Shown here: positions 32,692 through 42,000 of the stretch, in pieces
Numbering within the stretch: position 1 is the first letter of the stretch
How the letters are laid out: every line of letters begins with the position of its first letter
Assembly: GCA_003153055.1 (NCBI GenBank)
Contig: PMBV01000187.1
Coordinates: 215 to 49,610, forward strand
Direction: 5' to 3'
DNA from: Myxococcales bacterium
GTDB lineage: Bacteria; Myxococcota; Myxococcia; Myxococcales; Myxococcaceae
Length of the DNA: 49,396 nt
Translations under genes and position numbers: made by a program
The notes under the pieces: generated by a model
The model's input: only the letters and a program-made list of their open reading frames with translations
The model's database searches: none
What the model was told of the DNA's origin: nothing

Positions 32692-35645
32692 CTGCTCCGC
32701 TTCACGACTGGCTCGACGCCTTCGCCGACGGAGCGCTCGAGGGCGACCAGGCCGAGGAGTTCCGGCTCCATCTCGCCGCCTGCGCCCAGTGCCAGGCTCG
32801 GCTCTCCGAGGTGCTCCAGCTGCGGTCCCTCGAATTCTCCCTGCGGGAGGCGAAGGAGGCGCCAGGCGAGTCCTGGTGGCAGGCCCTCGCCCTGCGTCGC
32901 TTCGCAATGGTCGGTGGCGCGCTCGCGGCGCTGGCGGTGACGCTGGTGCTCTGGCCTCGGCCTGGCCCGGTGGATTTCTTCGCCGACCTGAAGCACCGGC
33001 CCCTGGAGGCGCGGCTCTCGTGGACGGGGGCGCAGACCTACCGGCCCTACGAGGTGCTGCGGTCGAGCGCGAGGCGCCAAGCGGTGCCGGTGCCGCTGAA
33101 GACGCTCGCGGCGCTCGAGGAGCGGGGCGACCTCCATGGCGTCGGGGTTGGGCAGCTGTTGCGCGGCGAGCTCGAGCAGGCGGCGGATGTTCTGGGCCGG
33201 GGTCCCGATGAGCCTGGTCGCCTCAGTGACCTCGCAGTGGTGGCCCTGGAGCGCGGCCAGCCAGAGCAGGCATTGGCCCTCGTCGACGAGGCGCTCCAGA
33301 AGTCGCCTCAGCACCCGCAGGCCCTATGGAACCGAGCCCTCGCGCTCGAGGCGCTGTCTCTCGACCTCTCGGCGGCTGATGCCTTTTTCGTCGTGGCTGG
33401 GCTGGGCGAGCCTGGATGGGCGGCCGAAGCACGGGAGCGGGCCGAGACGCTGCGGCGGCGCACGGAGGCGATTCCACCGAAGTGGCTCGAGGCCTGGCAG
33501 GCGGGCGTCGACCTGGCGCTGGAGGGCAAGCCGATGGACCCGGCGCTCGTCCTCGCCGCGCCGTCGATGGCGAGGAACTACTTCTACCAGGCGGTCTGGG
33601 CGGCCCCCTCCGCTGAGCGAGTGTTGGCGTTAGTGCCCCTGGCGAAGCTGCTCGACGAGGGCTCGGGAAGCACCGGTCTCTCCACCTACGTGGCCGAGGT
33701 CGCCACCCACGACTTCAGGCGTCGAGGGCCGCTGGCGGAGCGTTTCGCCCAGGTGCTCACGGGCTATCTCGCGAAGCTCGCGGCTCAAGGCACGCCGCTC
33801 AAGCTTCCCCCTGGACGCGCTCGCTTCGACGTCACCCAGACCGCCCGCTTCCTCGAGGCCATCACCGCGGCCAAGGAAGACGACCTGCTCCTGGGCGCGC
33901 TGCCGCTCCTCGGCCAGCTCGAGAGCCACTTCGACGCGTACGACGCCGTGGCGACCAGGATGGGAGGTTCGTACTTCACCACCAACCTGCTCCTCGCAAA
34001 GGCCAGACAGGAGGAGGCCCGAGGCTCGCTGGCGACGGCGGAGGCGAACCTGCTGCTGGCGCTCGAGCGATGCGGGAAGGATGCGGATTATCGGCGCCTG
34101 TATGTGGAGACCGGCCTTGCGCAGCTCTACCTGGAGGAGCACCGAGTTGGCGAGGCTCGGTCGCACGGCCTGGCTGCGTTGAGGCTGGCCAGGGCGCAGC
34201 ACGAGCCCACTCAGGAGAGCCTTCTCCTCCACGTGCTCGGAGTCCAGGCGCGTTTGGTCTCCGACTTCTCCCTCGCCCGTGCCTACTTTGGTGAGGAGGG
34301 CGCGCGCAAGCCCGGCGACCGCGTCGCCCAGGCCCGCCTTCACGAGGAGCTGGCCGTGCTGAATCTGTTCGCGCTGAACCCGAAGGCTGCGCGGGCCGAC
34401 CTCGAGCAGGTCGAGGGGCCTTTGGGCCTCATAGGGGCCATGGCGCTGGCGGACCTCACGAACCTCGACCTGCGGTCCGATGACGTCACACGAGTGCGCG
34501 CCGCCCTCGAGTCCTTGCGAGCCGAGCCGCACACCGCCGGGCAAGAGGCAATCCTGGCCCACATCGAGGCCAAGACGCGGCTGGCGTACGACCGGCCGGG
34601 TGGTGAGAAGGCGCTGCGGGCCGTCGTGCGAGACGCGGAGCGAGTGGCCTCGGCGGATCTCGACGGGCAGAAGGCCAGGGCGTACAGCTACTCCGCGCTC
34701 CTCCTTTCGGCGGGTGAGGAGCGCCGCTTCGATGACGTGCTGGCGCTGTTCGCCGAGGAAGCCCGGGGGCCCACGCCCCCCCACTGCGTCGTGGGCCTCG
34801 AGGAGAACGACGGCCAGCTCCTGGTCGCTGCCCGCGGCGACGACGGCGTCACCATGGGGCTCTACCAGGCGCGCCTGTCTTCGAGGGAAACCGACGTGTC
34901 GTCGCTCGTTCGACCCGACATCATCGAGCGGCTTCGGCCGTGCCGACGGGTCGAGGTCTTCGCCCGGAATGGGCTCCATGGGCAGGCGAACCTCCTCCCT
35001 CCCGAGTTGGCCTGGAGCTTTCGCACCGACACGCCGCACCCCATCGTGCCGCCAGCCGAGCCGCGCCAGCTCATCGTTTCGGAGGTCGAGGCGCCCCCGT
35101 CGCTGCGGCTGCCCCCGTTGCGGTCGTGGCAAGGCACGGCTCTCCCAGGGCGAGTGGAGCTCCATGGCGCCGAGGCGACGCCCCGCCGAGTCCTGGGCGC
35201 GCTGGGCATCGCCACCGAGGTTCAGTTCCACACCCACGGCCTGGTGAACCTGGGGGCCACCGACGCCTCGCTCTTGGCGCTGTCTCCCGATGCCGACGGG
35301 GACTACGCGCTCACGGCCCAGAAGGTTCGCGCCACGGCACTCAAGGGGGCGCCGGTCGTCGTGTTGGCCGCGTGCAAGGCTTCGCGCTCGCTCAACCCGT
35401 CGTTGGCGGCGCCGTGGAGCCTGCCAGTGGCCTTCATCGAGGCAGGGGCACGAGCGGTGTTCGCCTCGGAGGCCGATATACCCGATGGCGATGCGGGCCC
35501 CTTCTTCGATGCGGTGCTGGGGCGCATCCGCGGTGGCCAGGCACCGTCAGAGGCGCTGCGAGACGAGCGGGCGCCGAGGCTCAAGGTCGATTCGCAGAGC
35601 TGGGTACGTACGGTCGTGTTGTTCGAGGGGACGCAGGACTCTTGA
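32688..35645 (+). CDS. Zinc-finger anti-sigma / TM / TPR / CHAT protease fusion
   Basis: 985 aa. Residues 1-45 are a ZAS-type anti-sigma zinc finger (H28-x3-C32-x2-C35 in HLAACAQC). A single transmembrane helix follows (72-89, AMVGGALAALAVTLVLW, RR before it). Residues about 100-700 are helical repeats of TPR type (GQPEQALALVDEALQKSPQHPQALWNRALALEAL; GSLATAEANLLLALE...YLEEHRVGEARSHGLAALRLA). The C-terminus is a CHAT caspase-like domain: H850 in VQFHTHG and C896 in VVVLAACKAS, followed by AFIEAGARAVFASEADI. N-in topology would put TPR and CHAT outside the cytoplasm. By fusion it should hold the upstream ECF factor and release it on a signal or by proteolysis. Substrate unknown; lipoproteins downstream are candidates. 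Confidence 0.9.
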   Translation: MTAPLHDWLDAFADGALEGDQAEEFRLHLAACAQCQARLSEVLQLRSLEFSLREAKEAPGESWWQALALRRFAMVGGALAALAVTLVLWPRPGPVDFFADLKHRPLEARLSWTGAQTYRPYEVLRSSARRQAVPVPLKTLAALEERGDLHGVGVGQLLRGELEQAADVLGRGPDEPGRLSDLAVVALERGQPEQALALVDEALQKSPQHPQALWNRALALEALSLDLSAADAFFVVAGLGEPGWAAEARERAETLRRRTEAIPPKWLEAWQAGVDLALEGKPMDPALVLAAPSMARNYFYQAVWAAPSAERVLALVPLAKLLDEGSGSTGLSTYVAEVATHDFRRRGPLAERFAQVLTGYLAKLAAQGTPLKLPPGRARFDVTQTARFLEAITAAKEDDLLLGALPLLGQLESHFDAYDAVATRMGGSYFTTNLLLAKARQEEARGSLATAEANLLLALERCGKDADYRRLYVETGLAQLYLEEHRVGEARSHGLAALRLARAQHEPTQESLLLHVLGVQARLVSDFSLARAYFGEEGARKPGDRVAQARLHEELAVLNLFALNPKAARADLEQVEGPLGLIGAMALADLTNLDLRSDDVTRVRAALESLRAEPHTAGQEAILAHIEAKTRLAYDRPGGEKALRAVVRDAERVASADLDGQKARAYSYSALLLSAGEERRFDDVLALFAEEARGPTPPHCVVGLEENDGQLLVAARGDDGVTMGLYQARLSSRETDVSSLVRPDIIERLRPCRRVEVFARNGLHGQANLLPPELAWSFRTDTPHPIVPPAEPRQLIVSEVEAPPSLRLPPLRSWQGTALPGRVELHGAEATPRRVLGALGIATEVQFHTHGLVNLGATDASLLALSPDADGDYALTAQKVRATALKGAPVVVLAACKASRSLNPSLAAPWSLPVAFIEAGARAVFASEADIPDGDAGPFFDAVLGRIRGGQAPSEALRDERAPRLKVDSQSWVRTVVLFEGTQDS

Positions 35646-35658
35646 AAGGAGACAGGGA

Positions 35659-36174
35659 ATGAATCGAATGGCGTGGAGTGTCGGGTTGTGTGTGCTGTGG
35701 CTCGGTTGTGGGGTCGACGCGGGGAGCGAGCCCGAGGTGACAGCGTCAAAGGGCGCGCTCGCGTCACGCGAGGAGTCCCTCTCCATCGTGGTACCTTTGA
35801 TGCCGGTGCTTCCGGCGCTGGTGAACCTCGACACCGCGCGTGGGGTGGTGCAGCTCTACCCGCGAGGCGTCGTGAGCGCCATCACCACCATCTACCCCGA
35901 CCCGAAAGATGGCCGGCGGTTCTACGCCATCGGCTTCGATGTCAAGGCAGGCAAGGCGTGCTTCTACGTGACGGGGGCGACGAGTACCGCGCTCGACCCG
36001 TTGAAGGCGCAGTTGCAGAAGGAGGTCGCCGCGATGGTGCGCGAGACCCCCGGGATGAAGTTCGGAGAGTACTCGTTTGGGAATCTGGTGGTTCACCAGC
36101 CCAACCCGCCGAATCCGGGTGTCCACGACCCCATTGAGGCGTGGAAGCTCGCCGTAGAGGCCGTCGCCCCTTGA
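35659..36174 (+). CDS. Small lipoprotein, paralog 1, CHAT operon
   Basis: 171 aa, ribosome site AAAGGAG, starting 13 bases after the CHAT gene stop, so it belongs to the same transcript. Signal peptide with lipobox WLGC (MAWSVGLCVLWLGC). The mature part holds LVNLDTARGVVQLYPRGVVSAITTIYPDP, RFYAIGFDVKAGKACFYVTGA and a charged helix, with no known family. It is about 65% identical by eye to the protein at 36636 over its core. It could be a ligand, a substrate or an inhibitor of the CHAT protein on the outer face of the membrane; this is inference from position and shared localisation. Confidence 0.8.
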   Translation: MNRMAWSVGLCVLWLGCGVDAGSEPEVTASKGALASREESLSIVVPLMPVLPALVNLDTARGVVQLYPRGVVSAITTIYPDPKDGRRFYAIGFDVKAGKACFYVTGATSTALDPLKAQLQKEVAAMVRETPGMKFGEYSFGNLVVHQPNPPNPGVHDPIEAWKLAVEAVAP

Positions 36175-36254
36175 AGGACGTGAGCGGCACGCTGAGCCGC
36201 TGACACCGATGGCGCGACGGGTCACCACCGAATCGGAGCCGGCGCCGGGGTGGG

Positions 36255-36551
36255 GTGCCGACGTATCAGTCGCACGTGGTGCTCGACAGCACCGCCGCCG
36301 ACTGGTTTCACGTCTCCGTCTCGCTGGTGCCCGGCGATGACAGTGACCACTCATCGACCTGGTTCGGTTCGGATGGTCGAGCCGGGGACCAGCTCGGGCT
36401 CGGCCAGTGCTCGGCCGAGGAGCTACCGGCCTGGTACGCCAGCGCGGCCAAGAAGCTCCGCATCCGCTGGAACTGGCCGGGAATGAGCGTCTACTCGAGT
36501 CTGCGAGGGAAGAAGCGCCAGCGGGTGGTGGAGTGGATGGCCTCCGGTTGA
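36255..36551 (+). CDS. Trp-rich ORF, probably a gene fragment
   Basis: 98 codons with a GTG start and no ribosome site. The composition is protein-like (HVVLDSTAADWFHVSVSLVP, ELPAWYASAAKKLRIRWNWP, RVVEWMASG). The frame is open upstream to 36204 without a better start, so it is probably 5'-truncated or frameshifted. It lies between the two lipoprotein paralogs and interrupts their tandem duplication. The family is not recognised. Confidence 0.4.
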   Translation: MPTYQSHVVLDSTAADWFHVSVSLVPGDDSDHSSTWFGSDGRAGDQLGLGQCSAEELPAWYASAAKKLRIRWNWPGMSVYSSLRGKKRQRVVEWMASG

Positions 36552-36562
36552 GCTTGGTCTCG

Positions 36563-36620
36563 AAGTCGATTCGCTGAGCTCTGCACGGAGGTCCTGATAT
36601 TCGACGGGACGTAGGACTCT
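36563..36620 (+). pseudogene. Decayed copy of the CHAT gene's 3' end
   Basis: Aligned to 35584-35645: GTCGATTCGC, GAGCT, TTCGA, GGGACG and AGGACTCTTGAAAGG are shared in order, in front of the second lipoprotein just as the intact gene end is in front of the first. The reading frame is broken. This shows that the duplicated unit once included at least the last 20 codons of the CHAT gene. Confidence 0.75.
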
Positions 36621-36635
36621 TGAAAGGGGACGGGA

Positions 36636-37100
36636 ATGAATCGGATGGTGTGGAGTGTAGGGTTGTGTGTATTGTGGATGGGCTGTGGGGTTGACGCGGG
36701 GGGCGAGCCCGAGGTGACGTCGTCGAAGGACGCGCCCCTGTCTCGTGAGGAGCTCCTTTTGGGGATGCCTTCGATGTCGGAGCTCCCGGAGTTGGTGAAC
36801 CTCGACAACGCGCGTGTGCGGCAGCTCTACCCGCCAGGGACCGAGAGCGCCGTCACAACTATCTTCCCTGACCCGAAAGACAGCCAACGGTTCTACGCCG
36901 TCGGCTTCGATGTCAAGGCAGGCAAGGTGCGCTTCTTCGTGACGGGAGCGACGAGCACGACGCTCGAGCCGTTGAAGGCACAGTTGAAGGAGGAGGTTCC
37001 CCAGGCCATGAGCAAGCCATCGGGGCTGATAATTCAGGGGGGACACATGCTTCCGAACGTGTACGTGCCTATCCCTGACCCGCCGCGCCCAGGCATCTGA
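36636..37100 (+). CDS. Small lipoprotein, paralog 2, CHAT operon
   Basis: 154 aa, GAAAGGGG ahead of the ATG. Signal peptide with lipobox WMGC (MVWSVGLCVLWMGC). The core aligns with the protein at 35659: LVNLDNARVRQLYPPGTESAVTTIFPDP, RFYAVGFDVKAGKVRFFVTGATSTTLEPLK. The C-terminus differs (HMLPNVYVPIPDPPRPG). It has diverged more at the mature N-terminus and the C-terminal tail than in the core, as expected for a duplicated pair with changing contacts. Being downstream, it may have lost the link to the original promoter. Confidence 0.78.
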   Translation: MNRMVWSVGLCVLWMGCGVDAGGEPEVTSSKDAPLSREELLLGMPSMSELPELVNLDNARVRQLYPPGTESAVTTIFPDPKDSQRFYAVGFDVKAGKVRFFVTGATSTTLEPLKAQLKEEVPQAMSKPSGLIIQGGHMLPNVYVPIPDPPRPGI

Positions 37101-37556
37101 GCATAGGAATTTGGTCTGGCACGCTGTTGTGGAGGAACGTCGGTCGTCGCAGAGCGACCAGATGCCAGCAGTGGGGGCTCCCACGCAACCGGGCATCGGG
37201 AGCCTCGGCAATCGTGGCCTCTGCACTCACGTCGCCGGTTCCACCAAGAGGTGGAGGCGAGGGCCGATCGAAAGGCGCCTTGACGGGCTGGGGCGGTGGG
37301 TTGTCCGCTCTCATGGGCGAACCCACCAGCCCCTCGACCAGCGGCGAGGGGGCGAGGGGTCTCCAGCAACGTCACCAATGGTACCATTCGAGGGTCTCGC
37401 GGCAGATGGAGGTGCCGGGTGAGTCCTCCCGTGGTGAGGGGCCGTCCGGTCGCGTCATGATCCGAAAGGCCCCAAGGCGGCGGTAGCTCGTGGCGGGTCA
37501 CTGGTGTAACCTACGGTCCCATCCCGGCTGCTCGTCTTGCTTCGGCTCATTTCCGC
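37101..37556. other. Gene-poor stretch before the expansin gene
   Basis: I see no supported gene. The minus-strand open frame here is Pro/Arg-rich and looks like a spurious frame of GC-rich DNA. A perfect 12-base palindrome AATGGTACCATT lies at 37377-37388 and GC-rich repeats (CCCCTCG, GGCGAGGGG) at 37330-37360. The stretch probably carries the expansin promoter, which I cannot pin down. Confidence 0.35.
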
Positions 37557-38960
37557 GTGAAGTGCTTGAAAACATCACCTCGAAGCACCGGCAGGCCCCT
37601 CTGGGTTGTGTTGTCGATGGGCCTCTTCGTCGGCTGCGTGGTGGGGGAGAACTGCTCTGGCGGCTCGGGGCAGAGCGGAACCGGAGGATCGGGCGGCGGG
37701 AACTCTGAGGGAGACGCCGGAGCCGCGGCCCCCGACTCTGGAGTCATCGTCCCGGCGCGAGACTCGGGGGCGGATGACGGGGGGCTCGGGCCAGGCGGCA
37801 CCTACACGCTGAGCATCTCGGCAGTCGGGAACGGGACGACCAGCCCCGCTCCCGGAGCGTACGCCTATGCCTCGGGGACGCCGGTCGTCGTGACAGCCAC
37901 TCCCACGAGCGGCGCCGCGCTTCTCGGGTGGAGCGGGGCGGCCTCCGGAACGTCCAACCCGGTGACGGTCGCGATGGACGCGGACAAGTCCATCGCCGCC
38001 AACTTTACGACCTCAACCCATACGCTCACCATCGCCGTCAGCGGAAAAGGCTCAACCAGCCCACCCGCGGGGTCTCACGCCTACGCGTCTGGCTCCACGG
38101 TTCAGGTCACGCCCACAGCCGCGATCGGTTCCGTCTTCACCGGCTGGAGCGGCGCGGCCTCTGGGTCGACAAGCCCAGTGACGGTGACGATGGACGCAGA
38201 CAAGTCTCTCGCCGCCAGCTTCGCCATTGATACGAGCGGCCTTCCCGACCACTGCCCGGGAGCGTGCGATGCGGCCGCGCTCGCGTCTCCCTCTCCATCG
38301 CCCAGCGGAGGTCTGGGGAACGTCACCGAGTCGGCGACCTCGGCCAGCGTCGGTGGCGCGTGCGGCTACGGCACGACGAATGTCCTGTACTACGCGGCGA
38401 TCAACGTCGATGTGCAGTCGGGCGACCGCATGGGGCAGTGGCAGAGTGGGAAGATCTGCGGCCAGTGTGCCCAGGTGACCGTGTTGACCTCTCAGGGGCC
38501 GAAGTCCGTCGTCGTGCGGATCATGGACCAGTGCCCCAGTGGCTTCTGTGGCATCAATCTCGAGGGGTCGGCGCCCGAGGCCGTCATGTTCAATGGGCCC
38601 GGCCGCTATGCCGGCAAGTGGAGCTTCGTTTCGTGCGCCGGCCACCCGGAGGTCTCGGACGGGGCGGCCAGCCTCTCCGTGCTCGGTGGGAGCAACACGG
38701 GGTGGGCGCGCGTTCGGGTGCAGAATCCAACGTCGGCCGTCGAGTCCATCGAGTGGCAGACCGCCTCCGCCTCCGCCACCGGCTCGTTCCCGTATGCGAC
38801 GAGCCCCGAAAACGCCTTCGAGGTTCCCGTCAATGAGGTGCTGCAGTCCTCGAGCAGCTCGTTCCTCATCACGGTGCACTACACCGGCGGGAGCACGGCC
38901 ACGGCGCAGCTCAGCCCCAGACAGCTCGCGGCGGGGAATAGCCTCTATCCGCTGCAGTGA
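37557..38960 (+). CDS. Expansin-like secreted protein with two B-repeat domains
   Basis: 467 aa, GTG start. Lipoprotein-type signal (VVLSMGLFVGC), then a Gly/Ser/Asp linker. Two InlB-like B-repeat domains at about 82-150 and 156-222 (TLSISAVGNGTTSPAPGAY...GWSGAASGTSNPVTVAMDADKSIAANF and its copy). The C-terminal 240 residues are expansin-like: GACGYG-type VGGACGYGTTN, GQCAQVTVLT, the conserved acidic VVVRIMDQCP, and a D2 domain starting near WARVRVQNPTSAVESIEWQ. Expansins loosen plant cell walls without hydrolysis; bacterial EXLX proteins bind cellulose and are found in plant-associated microbes. Confidence 0.9.
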   Translation: MKCLKTSPRSTGRPLWVVLSMGLFVGCVVGENCSGGSGQSGTGGSGGGNSEGDAGAAAPDSGVIVPARDSGADDGGLGPGGTYTLSISAVGNGTTSPAPGAYAYASGTPVVVTATPTSGAALLGWSGAASGTSNPVTVAMDADKSIAANFTTSTHTLTIAVSGKGSTSPPAGSHAYASGSTVQVTPTAAIGSVFTGWSGAASGSTSPVTVTMDADKSLAASFAIDTSGLPDHCPGACDAAALASPSPSPSGGLGNVTESATSASVGGACGYGTTNVLYYAAINVDVQSGDRMGQWQSGKICGQCAQVTVLTSQGPKSVVVRIMDQCPSGFCGINLEGSAPEAVMFNGPGRYAGKWSFVSCAGHPEVSDGAASLSVLGGSNTGWARVRVQNPTSAVESIEWQTASASATGSFPYATSPENAFEVPVNEVLQSSSSSFLITVHYTGGSTATAQLSPRQLAAGNSLYPLQ

Positions 38961-39065
38961 AGGCGCGCTGCCGGCCCCGGTCATCCGCGTCTTGGTAGCC
39001 CCACGGTGACCCGATTCGGGGGTCAGTCTCTCTCTTCCTCGCCGATACTCAAACGGGGTCGCCGC

Positions 39066-42000
39066 ATGCGCCGCAGCCAGGTTGGTCTCTTCCTCGTCGT
39101 AACGGTCGGCGTCTTCTCGATGACCGGTTGCGCCCTGGAGAACGGCGTGGCCTGTGTCTACTCTCCCGACGGCTCCGACGCGGGGCTCGGCCCGGTCGAC
39201 GCCGGAGGCCCCGCCTTCGACGCAGGCGCGGTCGACGAAGGTACGGTCGACGAAGGTCCGATCGACTCAGGCGCGGCCGACGCAGGTACGGTCGACGCAG
39301 GTACGGTCGACGCAGGTACGGTCGACGCAGGTACGGCTGACGCAGGTACGGCCGAGCCAGATACGGTCGACGTAGGTCCGGTCGACGCCGGAGTACCCCC
39401 GGCCGGCCCGGTCCTCACGGTGCAGGTGGACAAGTCGGTGGTGGCCACCAACCCGACGCAGTGGGGCCACATCGTCGAGGACATCAACCACTCGGTGGAG
39501 GGCGGCCTCAACGCCAACCTGATCCGCAACTCCACCATGAAGGAAGGCGCCGCTGGGAGCTCGGGGGCTCCGGCCTCGTGGTCGCTGGTGACGTCGGGCA
39601 CCGGCGCAGGCGTCGTCTCCTCCGACAGCACCGAGCCGCTGAGCGCTCAGAACGGCCTTGCGCTCCGACTGTCCATTACGAGCAACGGAGGGCCCGGGAC
39701 CGTCGGGGTCGCCAACGCCGGCTTCTACGGGGTCGGCCTCCGACCGTCGACCACCTACACCGCGAGCTTCTACGCGCGTGCCACCGGAGGCTTCTCGGGC
39801 GCGGTGACGGTGAGCCTCGAGTCGAGCGCGGGCCAGCGCTACGCCAGCAGCACCACCGTCGGCACGCTCCCGGCCTCGTGGACGAAGTACACCCTCTCGC
39901 TCACCACCGAGGCCACCGTCCCTGTCGGGACACAGAACCGGGTTGTATTCTATGCCGACGGAACCGGGACGGGCGCGGTCGACTTCGAGCTGGTTCAGGT
40001 GATGCCGCCGACCTTCGGTGCCACCGACACACTCCGACAGGACATCATGGCGTTGCTGGGGGCGACCAAGCCAGGCTTCTGGCGAGTGCCGGGCGGAAAC
40101 TACCTCGAGGGCAACACGCTGGCGACTCGGTTCGACTGGAAGGCCACCATCGGCCCGCTCGAGAATCGCCCCGGCCACCAGGACGACGCCTGGGGCTACT
40201 GGTCCACTGACCACGTCGGGCTCAAGGCCTACCTCGACATGGCCGAGTCCACTGGCGCCGAGCCGCTGCTCGCGGTGTTCGCCGGCTACACGCTGGACCA
40301 CACGGTGGTGGCGAAGGCGGATCTCGGGCCCTACGTGCAGGACGCGCTCGACGAGATCGAATACGTCATCGGAGACGCCCACACCACCACCTGGGGCGCC
40401 CGGCGGGCCGCCGACGGTCACCCGGCGCCGTATGCGTTGACGTACGTGGAGATCGGCAACGAAGACTGGTTCGACACCAGCGGCGCCTACGATGGCTACC
40501 GCTTTCCGATGTTCTACGATGCCATCAAGCAGGCCTACCCAGGATTGAAGCTCGTGGCCTCGGCCGCCGTCTCCAGCCGGACCCCCGACGTGCTGGACGA
40601 CCACTATTACAACAACGACCCCGCCGCTTTCACCGCCATGGTTGGGCAGTACGACGGCGTCGATCGAAGCGGGCCCAAGCACCTGGTCGGGGAGTACGCC
40701 GTCACCGATGGCACGACCGGCAATCCCACCGGCACCCTGGGCGGCGCGCTTGGTGAGGCTGGCTTCATGGTGGGGCTCCTGCACAACGCCGACGTGGTGG
40801 TGGGGGCGTCGTACGCTCCGGCGCTCGCCCACGTCAGCGACTTCCAATGGCCGACCAACCTGGTCGCGTTCGACTCGGCCAGTGCCTACGGCTCGCCATC
40901 GTACTACGTGCAGCGGATGTTCGGCGCCAGCCGAGGCAATGTGGTGGTGGCGACCCGCTTCGACGGCGCCCCCGCCACGGTGAGCGCGGTGGCCACCCGG
41001 GCAGCCGACGGCACCGTCTACGTTCACGTGGTGAACCCGACCGCCAGCGCCGTGGCGGCCTGGGTGAGCCTGGCTGGGGCGGCGACCATCGGCGTCAGTG
41101 GCCAGGTCACGGTACTGACTGGCGACCCGGCGGCGCGGAACTCGCTGGCGGCGCCCACCGCCGTCGCGCCGGTGACGTCGGCCCTCGCCGCGTCCCCCGG
41201 CTTCCGTTCCACCTTCCCGGCCAATTCGCTCACCGTGCTCGAGGTGAGCGTCACCGGCGACGTCGCGCCCTACCTGCCCCTCGGCCAGCGGCTCTCGCTG
41301 CGGGTGACGACGCCGGGCTACACCGACCGGTCCATCTCGGCGGCGCCGGGCACCGGTGTCACCCAAGCGGTGAACGCAAGCAGCCCCCAAACCGCCAAGC
41401 AGGAGGCGACCTTCTTCGTGCGCAGCGGGCTGGGAGACCCCCACTGCTACTCCTTCGAGTCGCGGGCGCACCCCGGCCAGTTCCTCCGGCAGGCGAGCAA
41501 CGCGGTGGTGCTGGCATCGCCAGACGGGAGAGCGCCGTTCGCCAGCGACGCCACCTTCTGTGCGCACGCCGGGAACGGGGGAGCTGGGGTTTCGTTCACA
41601 TCACAGACGTCTCCCCAGCGGTACCTCCGTCACTACGCCAACGTGCTGTACGTGGCCACGGACGGCGGGTCGAACGACTACGACGCGGCGTGGAACTGGG
41701 CGGCGGACACCACGTTCAAAGTCGCCGAGGGCTGGTGGCGGAGCGACGCCGACGTTGTGCTGGGGGCGCTCTCGCTCCAGGCGACCACGTCGGGCTACAC
41801 CAACGCCTCTCTGCGGCACTCCAATTACCTGGGGGAGATCTCCGTCATCGGGCCCGGCGACGCGCTGGTCGATCGTCAGGACGCCACCTTCAGCCTGGTG
41901 GCGGGTCTAGCCGACTCGAGCTGCTACTCGTTCCGGTCGGTCAACTACCCCACGCGCTACCTGAGGCATTTCAGCTACCGTATCCACCTCGACCCGAGCG

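Noticed and set aside
37034..37501. 155-residue minus-strand open frame
   Set aside because: Pro/Arg/His-rich, overlaps the end of the lipoprotein gene antisense, no ribosome site; taken as noncoding.
39267..41567. A 766-residue minus-strand open frame opposite the arabinofuranosidase
   Set aside because: Shadow of a high-GC coding gene; no signal, domain or ribosome site.
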